From positions 1 through 14,825 of the forward strand of contig JAISZF010000258.1 in the NCBI GenBank assembly GCA_031269415.1: a stretch of 14,825 nucleotides of DNA, in the 5' to 3' direction. Positions 1 to 6,479 of this stretch are shown here, in pieces (position 1 is the stretch's first letter; each line of letters starts with the position of its first letter). Below the pieces are notes generated by a model that saw nothing but the letters and a program-made list of their open reading frames with translations, was not told the origin of the DNA and did no database searches. The stretch comes from Clostridiales bacterium. Its GTDB lineage: Bacteria; Bacillota; Clostridia; Lachnospirales; WQUN01. A program made the translations under genes and the position numbers.

Positions 1-12
1 GTCGGTTTTCAT
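1..12 (-). CDS. 5' end of a leftward gene, cut by the window edge
   Basis: Only four codons are visible (Met-Lys-Thr-Asp), read leftward from an ATG at 12-10. The start is supported by a GAGGGG ribosome binding site (complement of 20-25), seven bases upstream, and by a sigma-A-like promoter just beyond it. The product cannot be guessed. The gene has the same orientation as the glycerate kinase that ends at 124 but has its own promoter. Confidence 0.4.
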
Positions 13-32
13 GCTTCATCCCCTCAGCAATG

Positions 33-61
33 ATTATATCCCATTTTTTCCAATTTTACAA
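33..61 (-). promoter_or_regulatory. Sigma-A-like promoter for the leftward edge gene
   Basis: On the minus strand there is a TTGTAA -35 box (56-61), a 17-nt spacer and a perfect TATAAT -10 box (33-38). Transcription would start near position 26, just upstream of the GAGGGG site. The surroundings are very AT-rich. ATTTTACAA occurs twice (53-61 and 76-84), the first copy overlapping the -35 box, so a regulator site is possible but not shown. Confidence 0.55.
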
Positions 62-123
62 CTATATTTTGCTACATTTTACAATTGTTTCATATGCTTT
101 GGGAAACTGTTTGTAACCCCTCA

Positions 124-1386
124 TTAGCTCTGCGCTAGTGGTTTGATCAACACCACTGAAAGATCATTCACGTTCGTGCCTGTCGGCCCGGTTTTTATAA
201 GCCCGCCCACCGCGTCCAGCGCGTGATATGCGTCGTTGTCATTCAGATACGCGTATAAGTCCATATCCCTTTCCCTCAGCCGCCCGGCGGTACCCGAATC
301 CGCGAATCCGCCCGCCGCGTCTGTCGGGCCGTCGGTACCGTCCGAGCCTATTGAGAAAACGGCGGTATTCTCTAAGCCTTCAATACCAGCGGCTGCCGCG
401 AGCGCAATCTCCTGATTTCTTCCGCCCAATCCCCTTCCCTTTAGCTCCACCACCGTTTCCCCTCCCGCGATGAACGCCAGCGGACGCTCCGTATCGCTAT
501 GGTACTGGGCAATGGACGCCAGAAAACTGCCCGCGTCTCTCGCGGTACAGCGCAGGCTGGCGGTAAGTATTCGAGGCTCATAACCAAGCTCCTTGCATTT
601 TTCAGCCGCCGCCGCGCATAACTGACTCACGCCGCCCGCTATCTCCGTGTCAATATTATCAAGATGTTTGGGCGTTTCCTGAGCGAATAAGGCTTTCTGC
701 CGTTCGGTAACGCGCAGACCGTATTTCCTTATCACCGCGAACGCCTGATCGCAGGTGGATTTATCGGGATAAGCGGGGCCGGAAGCGATCATATCCAGCG
801 GATCTCCTATTATATCCGACAGTATTATAGAGAAAACCCGCGCGGGCGCGCAGAGCAGGGCGAACTTGCCGCCCTTCACGGCTGACAGGCGTTTCCGCAG
901 CGTGTTTATTTCAACAATATCCGCTCCGCAGGCCAGTAGCTGATTTGTAAGGTCCTCCAACTCCGACGCCGGGATCAGCGGCCTTTCAAATAAGGCGGAA
1001 CCGCCGCCGGACACCAAAAAAAGTACGCGATCCGACGAATTCAGTCCCTTAACCGCCTCGACAGCCGCGTCGGCGGCGGCGAATGAATTTGCGTCCGGCA
1101 CAGGGTGCCCTGCTTCATAGATCCGCAGTTTCGGAATAGCGCCATTGCAATGCCCGTATTTTGTTATCACGATACCGCCCGATACGGCGCCGCCCAGTTC
1201 TTTAACCGCGGTTTCGGCCATTTGCCACGCGGCTTTGCCTACCGCGATAACAATAACCCGCCCGTCCTCGGGGACATGGAAGCGTTTGAGCGCCTTTTTA
1301 ACCGCCTCGTCCGGTTGGGCGGCTCGCAGAGCGCTTTGAATAATACCGATAGCGTCGTCGTAAAGACTCGGTTGAAGTTCAGACAT
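124..1386 (-). CDS. Glycerate 2-kinase, MOFRL family
   Basis: Cytosolic kinase of the GckA/TtuD family (DUF4147 plus MOFRL). It phosphorylates D-glycerate, usually to 2-phosphoglycerate, feeding glyoxylate- or serine-derived carbon into glycolysis. The 420-aa length is normal. The N-terminal domain has VGKAA near residue 49 (Lys51, the likely catalytic lysine), VSGGGSALF near 125 and LRKRLSAVKGGK near 163. The C-terminal MOFRL part carries the GGETVVEL and GLGGRNQE motifs and SIGSDGTDGPTDAAGG. I chose the ATG at 1386 because GGAGGT (complement of 1391-1396) lies four bases upstream. An ATG 30 nt further out has no such site. The gene is divergent from the glycine riboswitch, which suits a role in glycine/serine/glyoxylate metabolism, though that link is inference. 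No clear terminator follows it. Confidence 0.93.
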   Translation of the reverse strand: MSELQPSLYDDAIGIIQSALRAAQPDEAVKKALKRFHVPEDGRVIVIAVGKAAWQMAETAVKELGGAVSGGIVITKYGHCNGAIPKLRIYEAGHPVPDANSFAAADAAVEAVKGLNSSDRVLFLVSGGGSALFERPLIPASELEDLTNQLLACGADIVEINTLRKRLSAVKGGKFALLCAPARVFSIILSDIIGDPLDMIASGPAYPDKSTCDQAFAVIRKYGLRVTERQKALFAQETPKHLDNIDTEIAGGVSQLCAAAAEKCKELGYEPRILTASLRCTARDAGSFLASIAQYHSDTERPLAFIAGGETVVELKGRGLGGRNQEIALAAAAGIEGLENTAVFSIGSDGTDGPTDAAGGFADSGTAGRLRERDMDLYAYLNDNDAYHALDAVGGLIKTGPTGTNVNDLSVVLIKPLAQS

Positions 1387-1477
1387 AATTACCTCCAGGG
1401 AGCAAGCAAAATTCAATTCGATAGCTCATTCGAATTAAAGGCGTTTATCCGCCTTATTACTAGATAATTTGAAAATT

Positions 1478-1506
1478 AGTCTACGCCTTAATGAACTCAT
1501 AGTCAA
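1478..1506 (-). promoter_or_regulatory. Possible promoter of the glycerate kinase gene
   Basis: On the minus strand TTGACT (1501-1506) is followed by a 17-nt spacer and a weak -10 box TAGACT (1478-1483). The resulting leader of roughly 85 nt would hold two small inverted repeats: AAGGCG/CGCCTT (1438-1443 and 1450-1455) and AATTCG/CGAATT (1415-1420 and 1431-1436). The -10 box matches consensus at only four of six positions, so this is tentative. Confidence 0.35.
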
Positions 1507-1537
1507 TCGTTTTTTATAGCCGAAGCGTTTAAATCCC

Positions 1538-1566
1538 TTGCGTAATTCACCCATACGCGGTATAAT
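1538..1566 (+). promoter_or_regulatory. Sigma-A promoter driving the glycine riboswitch
   Basis: TTGCGT (1538-1543), a 17-nt spacer and a perfect TATAAT (1561-1566) place the transcription start near 1573, just upstream of the first aptamer. The promoter looks intact although the operon behind it is broken. Confidence 0.75.
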
Positions 1567-1587
1567 AAAGATCACTCGTGTGATGGA

Positions 1588-1762
1588 TTCGGGAGAGATC
1601 TGAACGCAATAATCCGCGATCAGACGCCGAAGGGGATCCGTGCGGAAAACTCTCAGGCAAACAGAACCGTATCCGGACGAAACTCTGGAGAGTCATACCG
1701 TTGCGTATGACACCGAAGAAGCAATCCCCTCAAGGGGAGAATCTTTCAGGTAGAAAAACAGG
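1588..1762 (+). promoter_or_regulatory. Tandem glycine riboswitch (two gcvT-type aptamers)
   Basis: Both aptamers carry the conserved core blocks of the gcvT motif. The first runs from GGGAGAG (1591) through GCCGAAGGGG (1626-1635) to ACTCTCAGGCAAA (1649-1661). After the usual short linker the second runs from CTCTGGAGAG (1683) through CACCGAAG (1711-1718) to ATCTTTCAGGTA (1741-1752). In this family glycine binding usually prevents termination and switches on glycine cleavage or glycine transport genes. An intrinsic terminator overlaps the 3' end, so an on-switch acting by antitermination is the likely mechanism. The regulated gene here is a damaged gcvT-gcvH, which leaves an apparently functional switch without an intact target. 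Confidence 0.94.
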
Positions 1763-1796
1763 GGCGCACCTTTTTTTGGTGTACCCCTGTTTTTTT
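1758..1796 (+). terminator. Intrinsic terminator of the riboswitch expression platform
   Basis: Thirteen-nt arms, ACAGGGG-CG-CACC (1758-1770) and GGTG-TA-CCCCTGT (1778-1790), form a strong hairpin with one C-A mismatch and one G-U pair. The loop is seven T and a run of T follows (1791-1796). The 5' arm abuts the 3' end of the second aptamer, as expected for glycine-controlled termination upstream of the ribosome binding site at 1817. Confidence 0.88.
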
Positions 1797-1829
1797 GCGC
1801 AAAAATATTGCTTAATAAGGAGGGATCGC

Positions 1830-2589
1830 ATGGATCAAAAAACCCCGCTTTATGACCGCCACGAGGCGAGCGGAGGAAGAATAAGCTCTTACGCGGCATG
1901 ATCGGTTGAGACGGAACAAATATATGGCGGTGGTAAACGCCGCGAACCGTCAAAAAGCCGTAGAGTTTCTGTCCTCCCGTCTCAATGGCGACGTAACGCT
2001 GGAGGATATCTCCGCCACGCTTGCGCAGATTGCGCTGCAAGGCCCGATATCGTGCGATATACTATCTAAATTAACAACGGACATACCGGACAGGTATTAT
2101 ACATTTGTTCAGAACTTTGTCGTCAGCGGCGTTCACTGTTTAATATCGCGGACCGGATACACCGGCGAACACGCTGGCGCTCTCTGGGACGCTCTAATGG
2201 AAGCAGGAAAAGACGACGGTCTGATCCCATGCGGCCTGGCAGCGCGCGACACGCTGAGGCTTGAGGCCGGCATGCCGCTTTACGGTCACGAAATGGACGA
2301 CGGCGTAAGCCCGTTTGAAACAAATTTAGGATTTGCGGTTAAAATGACAAAAGATGATTTTATCGGAAAGTCCGCGTTAATATCGCGCGGCGCGCCGGAG
2401 ATTACGCGCGTCGGTTTGAAGGTCACAGGCCGAGGTATCGCGCGCGAGCGCTGTCCGGTATTCCTCGGAGAGGATAAGATCGGAGAAACAACGTCGGGCA
2501 CTTATCTCCCGTACCTGAAAGGCGCTTACGCGATGGCTTTAATCCGTAGAACGGGAGCTATTCCCGGAAACCAGGTCACTATCGGCATA
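1830..2589 (+). pseudogene. gcvT: Broken gcvT (aminomethyltransferase, glycine cleavage T protein)
   Basis: An intact GcvT (about 360 aa) transfers the methylene group from the lipoyl-bound intermediate on GcvH to tetrahydrofolate. Here a good site (AAGGAGGG, 1817-1824) and ATG at 1830 begin a GcvT-like N-terminus (Met-Asp-Gln-Lys-Thr-Pro-Leu-Tyr) that ends at TGA 1899-1901. Homology resumes one frame over near 1909 at the VVNAAN motif and continues through LALQGP-like (IALQGP), SRTGYTGE, CGLAARDTLRLEAGMPLYGHE and TSGTYLPYLK. About 70-80 residues of the folate-binding N-terminal part are missing. Roughly ten more are lost after TGYTGE near 2169, where DGFEIY is expected. The last 15 or so are lost at the fusion to gcvH near 2590. 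No start codon with a ribosome binding site serves the second frame. The residue counts are estimates from memory of the family. Confidence 0.87.
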
Positions 2590-2787
2590 CCAAAAACACA
2601 TGAATGGGTGGAGTATATCACCGAAAACACAGCCAGAATCGGCTTAACCGATTTTGCGCGGGAAGCTCTGGGAAGTCTTGTTTTTGTTAATCTGCCCCAG
2701 GAAGGCGATTCGCTGTCCACCGGCGAGGGCTTTGGCGAAGTCGACCGATATGATTTAGATTATAGTGCTGTACCCTTTCATTCATAG
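2590..2787 (+). pseudogene. gcvH: Truncated gcvH (lipoyl carrier H protein), fused in frame behind gcvT
   Basis: The reading frame of the gcvT remnant passes without a stop into a clear GcvH N-terminus: KTHEWVEY near 2593, then IGLTDFAREALGSLVFVNLP and GDSLSTGEGFGEVDR. An intact H protein is about 125-130 aa and continues with VESVKA, whose lysine carries lipoate. Here the match stops just before that site. An unrelated tail follows (Tyr-Asp-Leu-Asp-Tyr, ending His-Ser) to the TAG at 2785-2787. The gcvT C-terminus, the intergenic region and the gcvH start are also missing, so the junction is a deletion. Without the lipoyl lysine the product cannot act as a carrier. No gcvP follows. Confidence 0.85.
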
Positions 2788-2819
2788 AAATAACTGGGTG
2801 CGTTTCTCCTGCCAAACAA

Positions 2820-2848
2820 TTGACAACGCCCGTTCATCGCGGTAAAAT
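2820..2848 (+). promoter_or_regulatory. Sigma-A promoter of the aldo/keto reductase gene
   Basis: A perfect TTGACA -35 box (2820-2825), a 17-nt spacer and TAAAAT (2843-2848, five of six consensus bases) place the start of transcription near 2855. The reductase therefore does not depend on the upstream glycine riboswitch. Confidence 0.78.
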
Positions 2849-2860
2849 ATAAATAAAATA

Positions 2861-2880
2861 AACACGTTTTTATACGTGTT
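2861..2880 (+). repeat. Inverted repeat between promoter and ribosome binding site
   Basis: AACACGT (2861-2867) and ACGTGTT (2874-2880) are perfect 7-bp arms around a six-base AT-rich centre. They lie just downstream of the predicted transcription start and directly before AGGAGG (2883-2888). The position fits a repressor operator or a leader hairpin. I do not recognise a known regulator motif. Confidence 0.5.
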
Positions 2881-2894
2881 AACAGGAGGAAAAA

Positions 2895-4022
2895 ATGCTT
2901 TACAAGGAATTCGGAAAGACCGGCGTCAAAATGTCCGCGCTGGGGTTCGGCGCTATGAGGCTGCCCATGCTGGAAAAGGGCGATGAAAAAATAGTCGACG
3001 ACGAGAAAGCCATTCCCGTTATTCACCGGGCGTTCGAGTTGGGCGTCAATTACATCGACACAGCCCCCTATTACTGCGAAAAGCTCAGCGAGGTCACTGT
3101 CGGAAAAGCGCTGAAGGGCTGGCGCGACAAAGTATATCTCTCCACAAAAAATCCCATCGAGGACGCGTCTGGCGCGCATTGGCGTGAGCGCCTGGAAAAT
3201 TCCCTTAAAAAGCTGGATACGGATTATATCGACTTTTACCACATGTGGGGGATCAGCCTCGAAGCTTTCAAAAACGAGATCAATGTTGCCGACGGCCCTA
3301 TTGAGGCCGCGCTGAAAGCAAAAGACGAGGGCTTGATTAAGCATATATCGTTCTCTTACCACGACAAGCCGGAAAACTTTTCGGAGATCGTGGACAGCGG
3401 TTATTTCGAGTCTGTGTTAATGCAGTATAACCTGCTGGATCGTTCCAACGAAAAGAATATCGACTACGCTCATGAAAAAGGGCTTGGCGTCGTTATTATG
3501 GGACCGGTGGGCGGCGGCCGCCTGGGCGCGCCTTCCCCCGTTATAATGGAACTGCTGAAGAATAAATCCAAAAGCACCGCCGAAACAGCCCTGCGCTTCG
3601 TGTTGTCCAACCCTAATGTAAACATAGCCCTTTCAGGCATGAACACCATTGAAATGGTGGAGGAAAACGCGGCCATCGCCTCGATCAGCGGGCATCTGAC
3701 CGACGCCGAGCGCGAAACCGTGCTGTCCATGATGGGCGAACATAAAAAGCTGGCCGAATTATTCTGCACCGGCTGCAACTATTGTCAGCCATGTCCACAG
3801 GAGATTAATATCCCCCATCTGTTCAGCCTGATGAACTATCATAAGGTTTATGGCATAACAGAGTACGCCCGCGCTCAGTATAAGGAAGCCAGTGAGGGCA
3901 AGTCATGGATTAAGACCAAGAATGTCGAGTCCTGCGTCGAGTGCGGCCAATGTGAGAGCAAATGCCCGCAGCATTTGGAGATCATCAGGCAGCTCAAGGA
4001 AACCCACGCGGCGCTGGCATAA
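2895..4022 (+). CDS. Aldo/keto reductase with C-terminal 4Fe-4S ferredoxin-like domain
   Basis: This 375-aa protein joins an NADPH-type aldo/keto reductase barrel (about residues 1-280) to a short iron-sulfur domain, an architecture common in anaerobes. The likely catalytic tetrad is visible: Asp55 and Tyr60 in NYIDTAPYY, Lys85 in LSTK and His116 in DFYHMW. The tail has two cysteine clusters. C291-x2-C294-x2-C297-x2-C300-P is one. C347-x2-C350-x2-C353-x3-C357-P is the other. Together they would hold one or two 4Fe-4S clusters that may pass electrons to or from ferredoxin. The ATG at 2895 follows AGGAGG with a good spacing. It has its own promoter and converges on the next gene with abutting stop codons. 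The natural substrate cannot be read from the sequence. Confidence 0.92.
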   Translation: MLYKEFGKTGVKMSALGFGAMRLPMLEKGDEKIVDDEKAIPVIHRAFELGVNYIDTAPYYCEKLSEVTVGKALKGWRDKVYLSTKNPIEDASGAHWRERLENSLKKLDTDYIDFYHMWGISLEAFKNEINVADGPIEAALKAKDEGLIKHISFSYHDKPENFSEIVDSGYFESVLMQYNLLDRSNEKNIDYAHEKGLGVVIMGPVGGGRLGAPSPVIMELLKNKSKSTAETALRFVLSNPNVNIALSGMNTIEMVEENAAIASISGHLTDAERETVLSMMGEHKKLAELFCTGCNYCQPCPQEINIPHLFSLMNYHKVYGITEYARAQYKEASEGKSWIKTKNVESCVECGQCESKCPQHLEIIRQLKETHAALA

Positions 4023-5294
4023 TTACAGCAACCCGTCTTTCAGCATGTAATCCGCCGCGATAATAACACCCGCTTTCGCGTGAAGCCATGTTAATCCGCC
4101 CTGAAAATAAGCTATATAAGGTTCTTTCATCGGCGCGTCCGCGCTCAGTTCTATCGACGCGCCCTGTATGAAAGCCCCCGCCGCCATGACGACCGGCGCG
4201 TCGTAGCCGGGCATGTCCCATGGTTCCGGCGACGCGAAACTGTCTACCGGCGCGGCCTTCTGTATGCCCCGGCAAAACGACAAAACCCTTTCCGGGCTTC
4301 CGAATTTTATGGCCTGCACGATGTCCGGACGTATATCAGCGGACGACGGCAGAGTTTCATACCCCAATTTCTCAAAGAGCCGCGACGCGAATATCGCGGC
4401 TTTTATACTGCCGTTTACCGCCTGCGGGGCAAGAAAGAGACCCTGCGCCAGAGCTTGTGTAACCCCCAGCGTCGGGCCGACCTCTTTGCCCAAGCCGGGG
4501 GCGGTCAGCCTGAACGCCGCGTTTTCCACATATTCCGTCTTGCCAGTGATATATCCGCCCACAGGCGCAAGGCCGCCCCCCGGATTTTTTATCAGCGATC
4601 CGACGGCCAGATCAGCGCCCATTTCGACCGGTTCGCGGATATCCGCGAACTCCCCGTAACAATTATCCACCAGGCAGATAATATCGCTCCGTATATTTTT
4701 AATAAACTCAATTACAGATTCTATCTCATTATTGGTAAGCGACCGCCTCCAAGCGTAGCCTCTGGATCGCTGAATCAGCGCCAATTTGGTTTTTGAGGTT
4801 ATGGCGTTTCGAATATTTTCAAAATCTATTCGCCCGTCCGTCAAATCCGCCTGCCTGTAAACGACGCCATGTTCCGCCAGCGAACCGCGCGCCGGCCTTA
4901 TGCCGATTACCGGCTCTAGCGTGTCGTATGGCTTACCGGCAGTCGACAGAATCTCATCCCCATACCGCAAATTGCCAAACAGCGCCGTGGCTAACGCGTG
5001 GGTTCCGGAAATCAACTGCGGCCTTACCAAAGCGGACTCCGCTTTAAAGACATCGGTGTATATCCGTTCCAACGCGTCCCGCCCCAGATCGTGGTATCCG
5101 TATCCCGTGCTGCCAGCGAAATGCGCGTCCGAGAGTTTATTTTTTTGCATAGCTCGCAGAACCTTCAACTGATTATATTCCGCTATACCATCCGCGTGTT
5201 TAAATGCCGGCAGAGACTCACCCTCGGCTTCTTTGGATAAATCAATAATCCTCCGGCTTACGCCCATTTCTTCCAAATATGTGTATCCGTCCAT
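4023..5294 (-). CDS. YnbB / methionine gamma-lyase-like PLP enzyme (aluminium resistance protein family)
   Basis: This 423-aa protein belongs to the PLP-dependent Met_gamma_lyase/YnbB family, often labelled cystathionine beta-lyase involved in aluminium resistance. Its true reaction is not settled, and a C-S lyase or related role is usually assumed. Family landmarks are FAGSTGYGYHDLGRD near residue 59, SGTHALATALFGNLRYGDE near 96 (phosphate-binding loop), LVDNCYGEF with Asp210 facing the pyridine nitrogen, and GSLIKNPGGG, where Lys236 should form the Schiff base. The length is typical. The ATG at 5294 has only a modest site (AAGGGG). The gene is divergent from the PdaA-like gene and its stop abuts the reductase stop, with no terminator hairpin between them. 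In many Firmicutes this gene lies near hfq, miaA or glnR, but not here. Confidence 0.9.
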   Translation of the reverse strand: MDGYTYLEEMGVSRRIIDLSKEAEGESLPAFKHADGIAEYNQLKVLRAMQKNKLSDAHFAGSTGYGYHDLGRDALERIYTDVFKAESALVRPQLISGTHALATALFGNLRYGDEILSTAGKPYDTLEPVIGIRPARGSLAEHGVVYRQADLTDGRIDFENIRNAITSKTKLALIQRSRGYAWRRSLTNNEIESVIEFIKNIRSDIICLVDNCYGEFADIREPVEMGADLAVGSLIKNPGGGLAPVGGYITGKTEYVENAAFRLTAPGLGKEVGPTLGVTQALAQGLFLAPQAVNGSIKAAIFASRLFEKLGYETLPSSADIRPDIVQAIKFGSPERVLSFCRGIQKAAPVDSFASPEPWDMPGYDAPVVMAAGAFIQGASIELSADAPMKEPYIAYFQGGLTWLHAKAGVIIAADYMLKDGLL

Positions 5295-5319
5295 GAAAGC
5301 CCCTTTTCCGTGATTCCTA

Positions 5320-5348
5320 TTGATAACCTGACAAATATTGACTATAAT
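5320..5348 (+). promoter_or_regulatory. Sigma-A promoter of the PdaA-like gene
   Basis: TTGATA (5320-5325), a 17-nt spacer and a perfect TATAAT (5343-5348) put the transcription start near 5355, about 40 nt before the chosen ATG at 5394. This also excludes the longer reading frame that begins upstream of the promoter. Confidence 0.72.
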
Positions 5349-5393
5349 AGTACCATTATAAACCGTTTATCTGAAAACGGAAAGGAGATAAAT

Positions 5394-6371
5394 ATGAAGA
5401 AATATCTGATTACGCTGTGCTTCTTTGTTTTACTGCCCGGCTGCGGCGAGGATCCGCTGCTAAAGCCCGCGGATGTCCCGGTGTTCGCGCAGGAAAACGC
5501 GACTGGCACGCCGGAAACAGTTCCCGAAACATCCGCCCCGGTTTCTCCCGACGACGCCGAAACAGTTTCCCCAACGGAGATTCCGTCAATTACGCCGGAA
5601 CCTACAAAGCTCCCCTCCCCGACCGCCGCTCCGGCATATACGGCGCCTACGCAAATCTCCGCGAGCGGCCTGAATACATCCGGCCTGTCAAACGAGAAAT
5701 TCAGCTGGTATTTCATGAAAAACAGCGAACACCTGCCCACGCGCGGCGCGGCGGAAATGGATATATCGGCCTATGGCGGGTATTATCTGGGCGATACCTC
5801 ACAAAAGTACATATGGCTTACATTTGACGCGGGATATGAGAACGGATACACCGCCTCAATGTTAGACACGCTGAAAGAAAAGGATGTGAAAGCCGCGTTT
5901 TTCTGCGTGGGAACCTACATACGCGACAATCCCGAATTGACAAAGCGCATGTCCGACGAAGGACACTTGGTGGTGAACCATACTGACAGGCACCCCAGCA
6001 TGCCGGACGTTGGCGATCAGGAAATTCTGGACGAGATATACGAGCCGGCGAGACGTTTCAAAGAATTAACCGGATTGGACATGCCTGCCTTTTTGCGCCC
6101 TCCCAGTGGGGAATACAGTGAACGTACCATGTACATAACAAAGGAAGCCGGGTATAAAACGATATTCTGGAGTTTCGCTTATCAGGACTGGCTGGTTGAC
6201 GCTCAGCCCGGAAAGGATTACGCGTTTAAGATTGTTATGGATAACCTGCATAACGGGGAAATCCTGCTGCTTCACGCCGTTTCCTCGTCCAACGCGGAAG
6301 CCCTGCCGGATATAATCGACGCGGTAAAGGCGCAAGGGTATGAGTTTAAATCGCTGTTCGATCTGCCTTAA
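5394..6371 (+). CDS. PdaA-like polysaccharide deacetylase lipoprotein (NodB domain)
   Basis: This 325-aa protein has a lipoprotein signal ending at the lipobox Leu-Pro-Gly-Cys17. A Pro/Thr/Ser-rich linker of about 60 residues follows, then FSWYFMKNSEHLPTRG and a NodB deacetylase domain (about 135-325). Motifs match PdaA rather than classical PgdA: TFDAGYENGYT at 143 (PdaA has TFDNGYENG), NHTDRHP with His196 and His200 as metal ligands, LRPPSGEYSE near 234, FWSFAYQDW near 258 and LLLHAVSSSNAEAL near 291. In Bacillus, PdaA removes acetyl from muramic acid to make the delta-lactam of spore cortex, so a role in spore wall or cell wall modification outside the membrane is inferred. The start is set by AAAGGAGA (5381-5388) and the signal peptide. 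Confidence 0.91.
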   Translation: MKKYLITLCFFVLLPGCGEDPLLKPADVPVFAQENATGTPETVPETSAPVSPDDAETVSPTEIPSITPEPTKLPSPTAAPAYTAPTQISASGLNTSGLSNEKFSWYFMKNSEHLPTRGAAEMDISAYGGYYLGDTSQKYIWLTFDAGYENGYTASMLDTLKEKDVKAAFFCVGTYIRDNPELTKRMSDEGHLVVNHTDRHPSMPDVGDQEILDEIYEPARRFKELTGLDMPAFLRPPSGEYSERTMYITKEAGYKTIFWSFAYQDWLVDAQPGKDYAFKIVMDNLHNGEILLLHAVSSSNAEALPDIIDAVKAQGYEFKSLFDLP

Positions 6372-6395
6372 CGCTTAATAGGCATGTTCAGATAT

Positions 6396-6438
6396 CTATT
6401 GACAATAGTGACCAATGTGCTATTGTATTATTGTCAAT
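6396..6438 (+). promoter_or_regulatory. Promoter of glucose-6-phosphate isomerase bracketed by two palindromes
   Basis: A perfect TTGACA (6399-6404) and an extended -10, TGC-TATTGT (6418-6426), with a 16-nt spacer form the likely promoter. The -35 box is embedded in the palindrome CTATTG-A-CAATAG (6396-6408). A second, related palindrome, ATTG-T-CAAT (6430-6438), sits at the expected transcription start. The outer arms ATTGACAATA and TATTGTCAAT are perfect 10-bp inverted repeats. The two centres (6402 and 6434) are 32 bp apart, about three helical turns, as for paired operators bound on one face. Confidence 0.6.
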
Positions 6439-6479
6439 TAACCTACTCTGGGAATTACTTTATTTTAAGGTGGTTATTT

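Noticed and set aside
137..157. TTGATCAA flanked by AGTGGT/ACCACT near the end of the glycerate kinase gene, as a terminator or match to the sensor-gene palindrome
   Set aside because: It lies inside the coding sequence before the stop, has no T run, and the shared 8-mer palindrome can occur by chance.
2778..3362. Long open frame opposite the aldo/keto reductase (minus strand)
   Set aside because: It lies almost entirely over a clearly recognised gene, has no ribosome binding site and no recognisable motifs, so it is a shadow.
5820..5850. TFDAGYENG lacks the second Asp of the usual TFDDG deacetylase motif, suggesting an inactive enzyme
   Set aside because: PdaA-type enzymes naturally have TFDNGYENG at this place, and the His-x3-His metal motif is intact.
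6384..6479. N-terminal extension of glucose-6-phosphate isomerase by 32 residues
   Set aside because: The extension would translate the promoter region. The AAGGTGG site and family length support the ATG at 6480.
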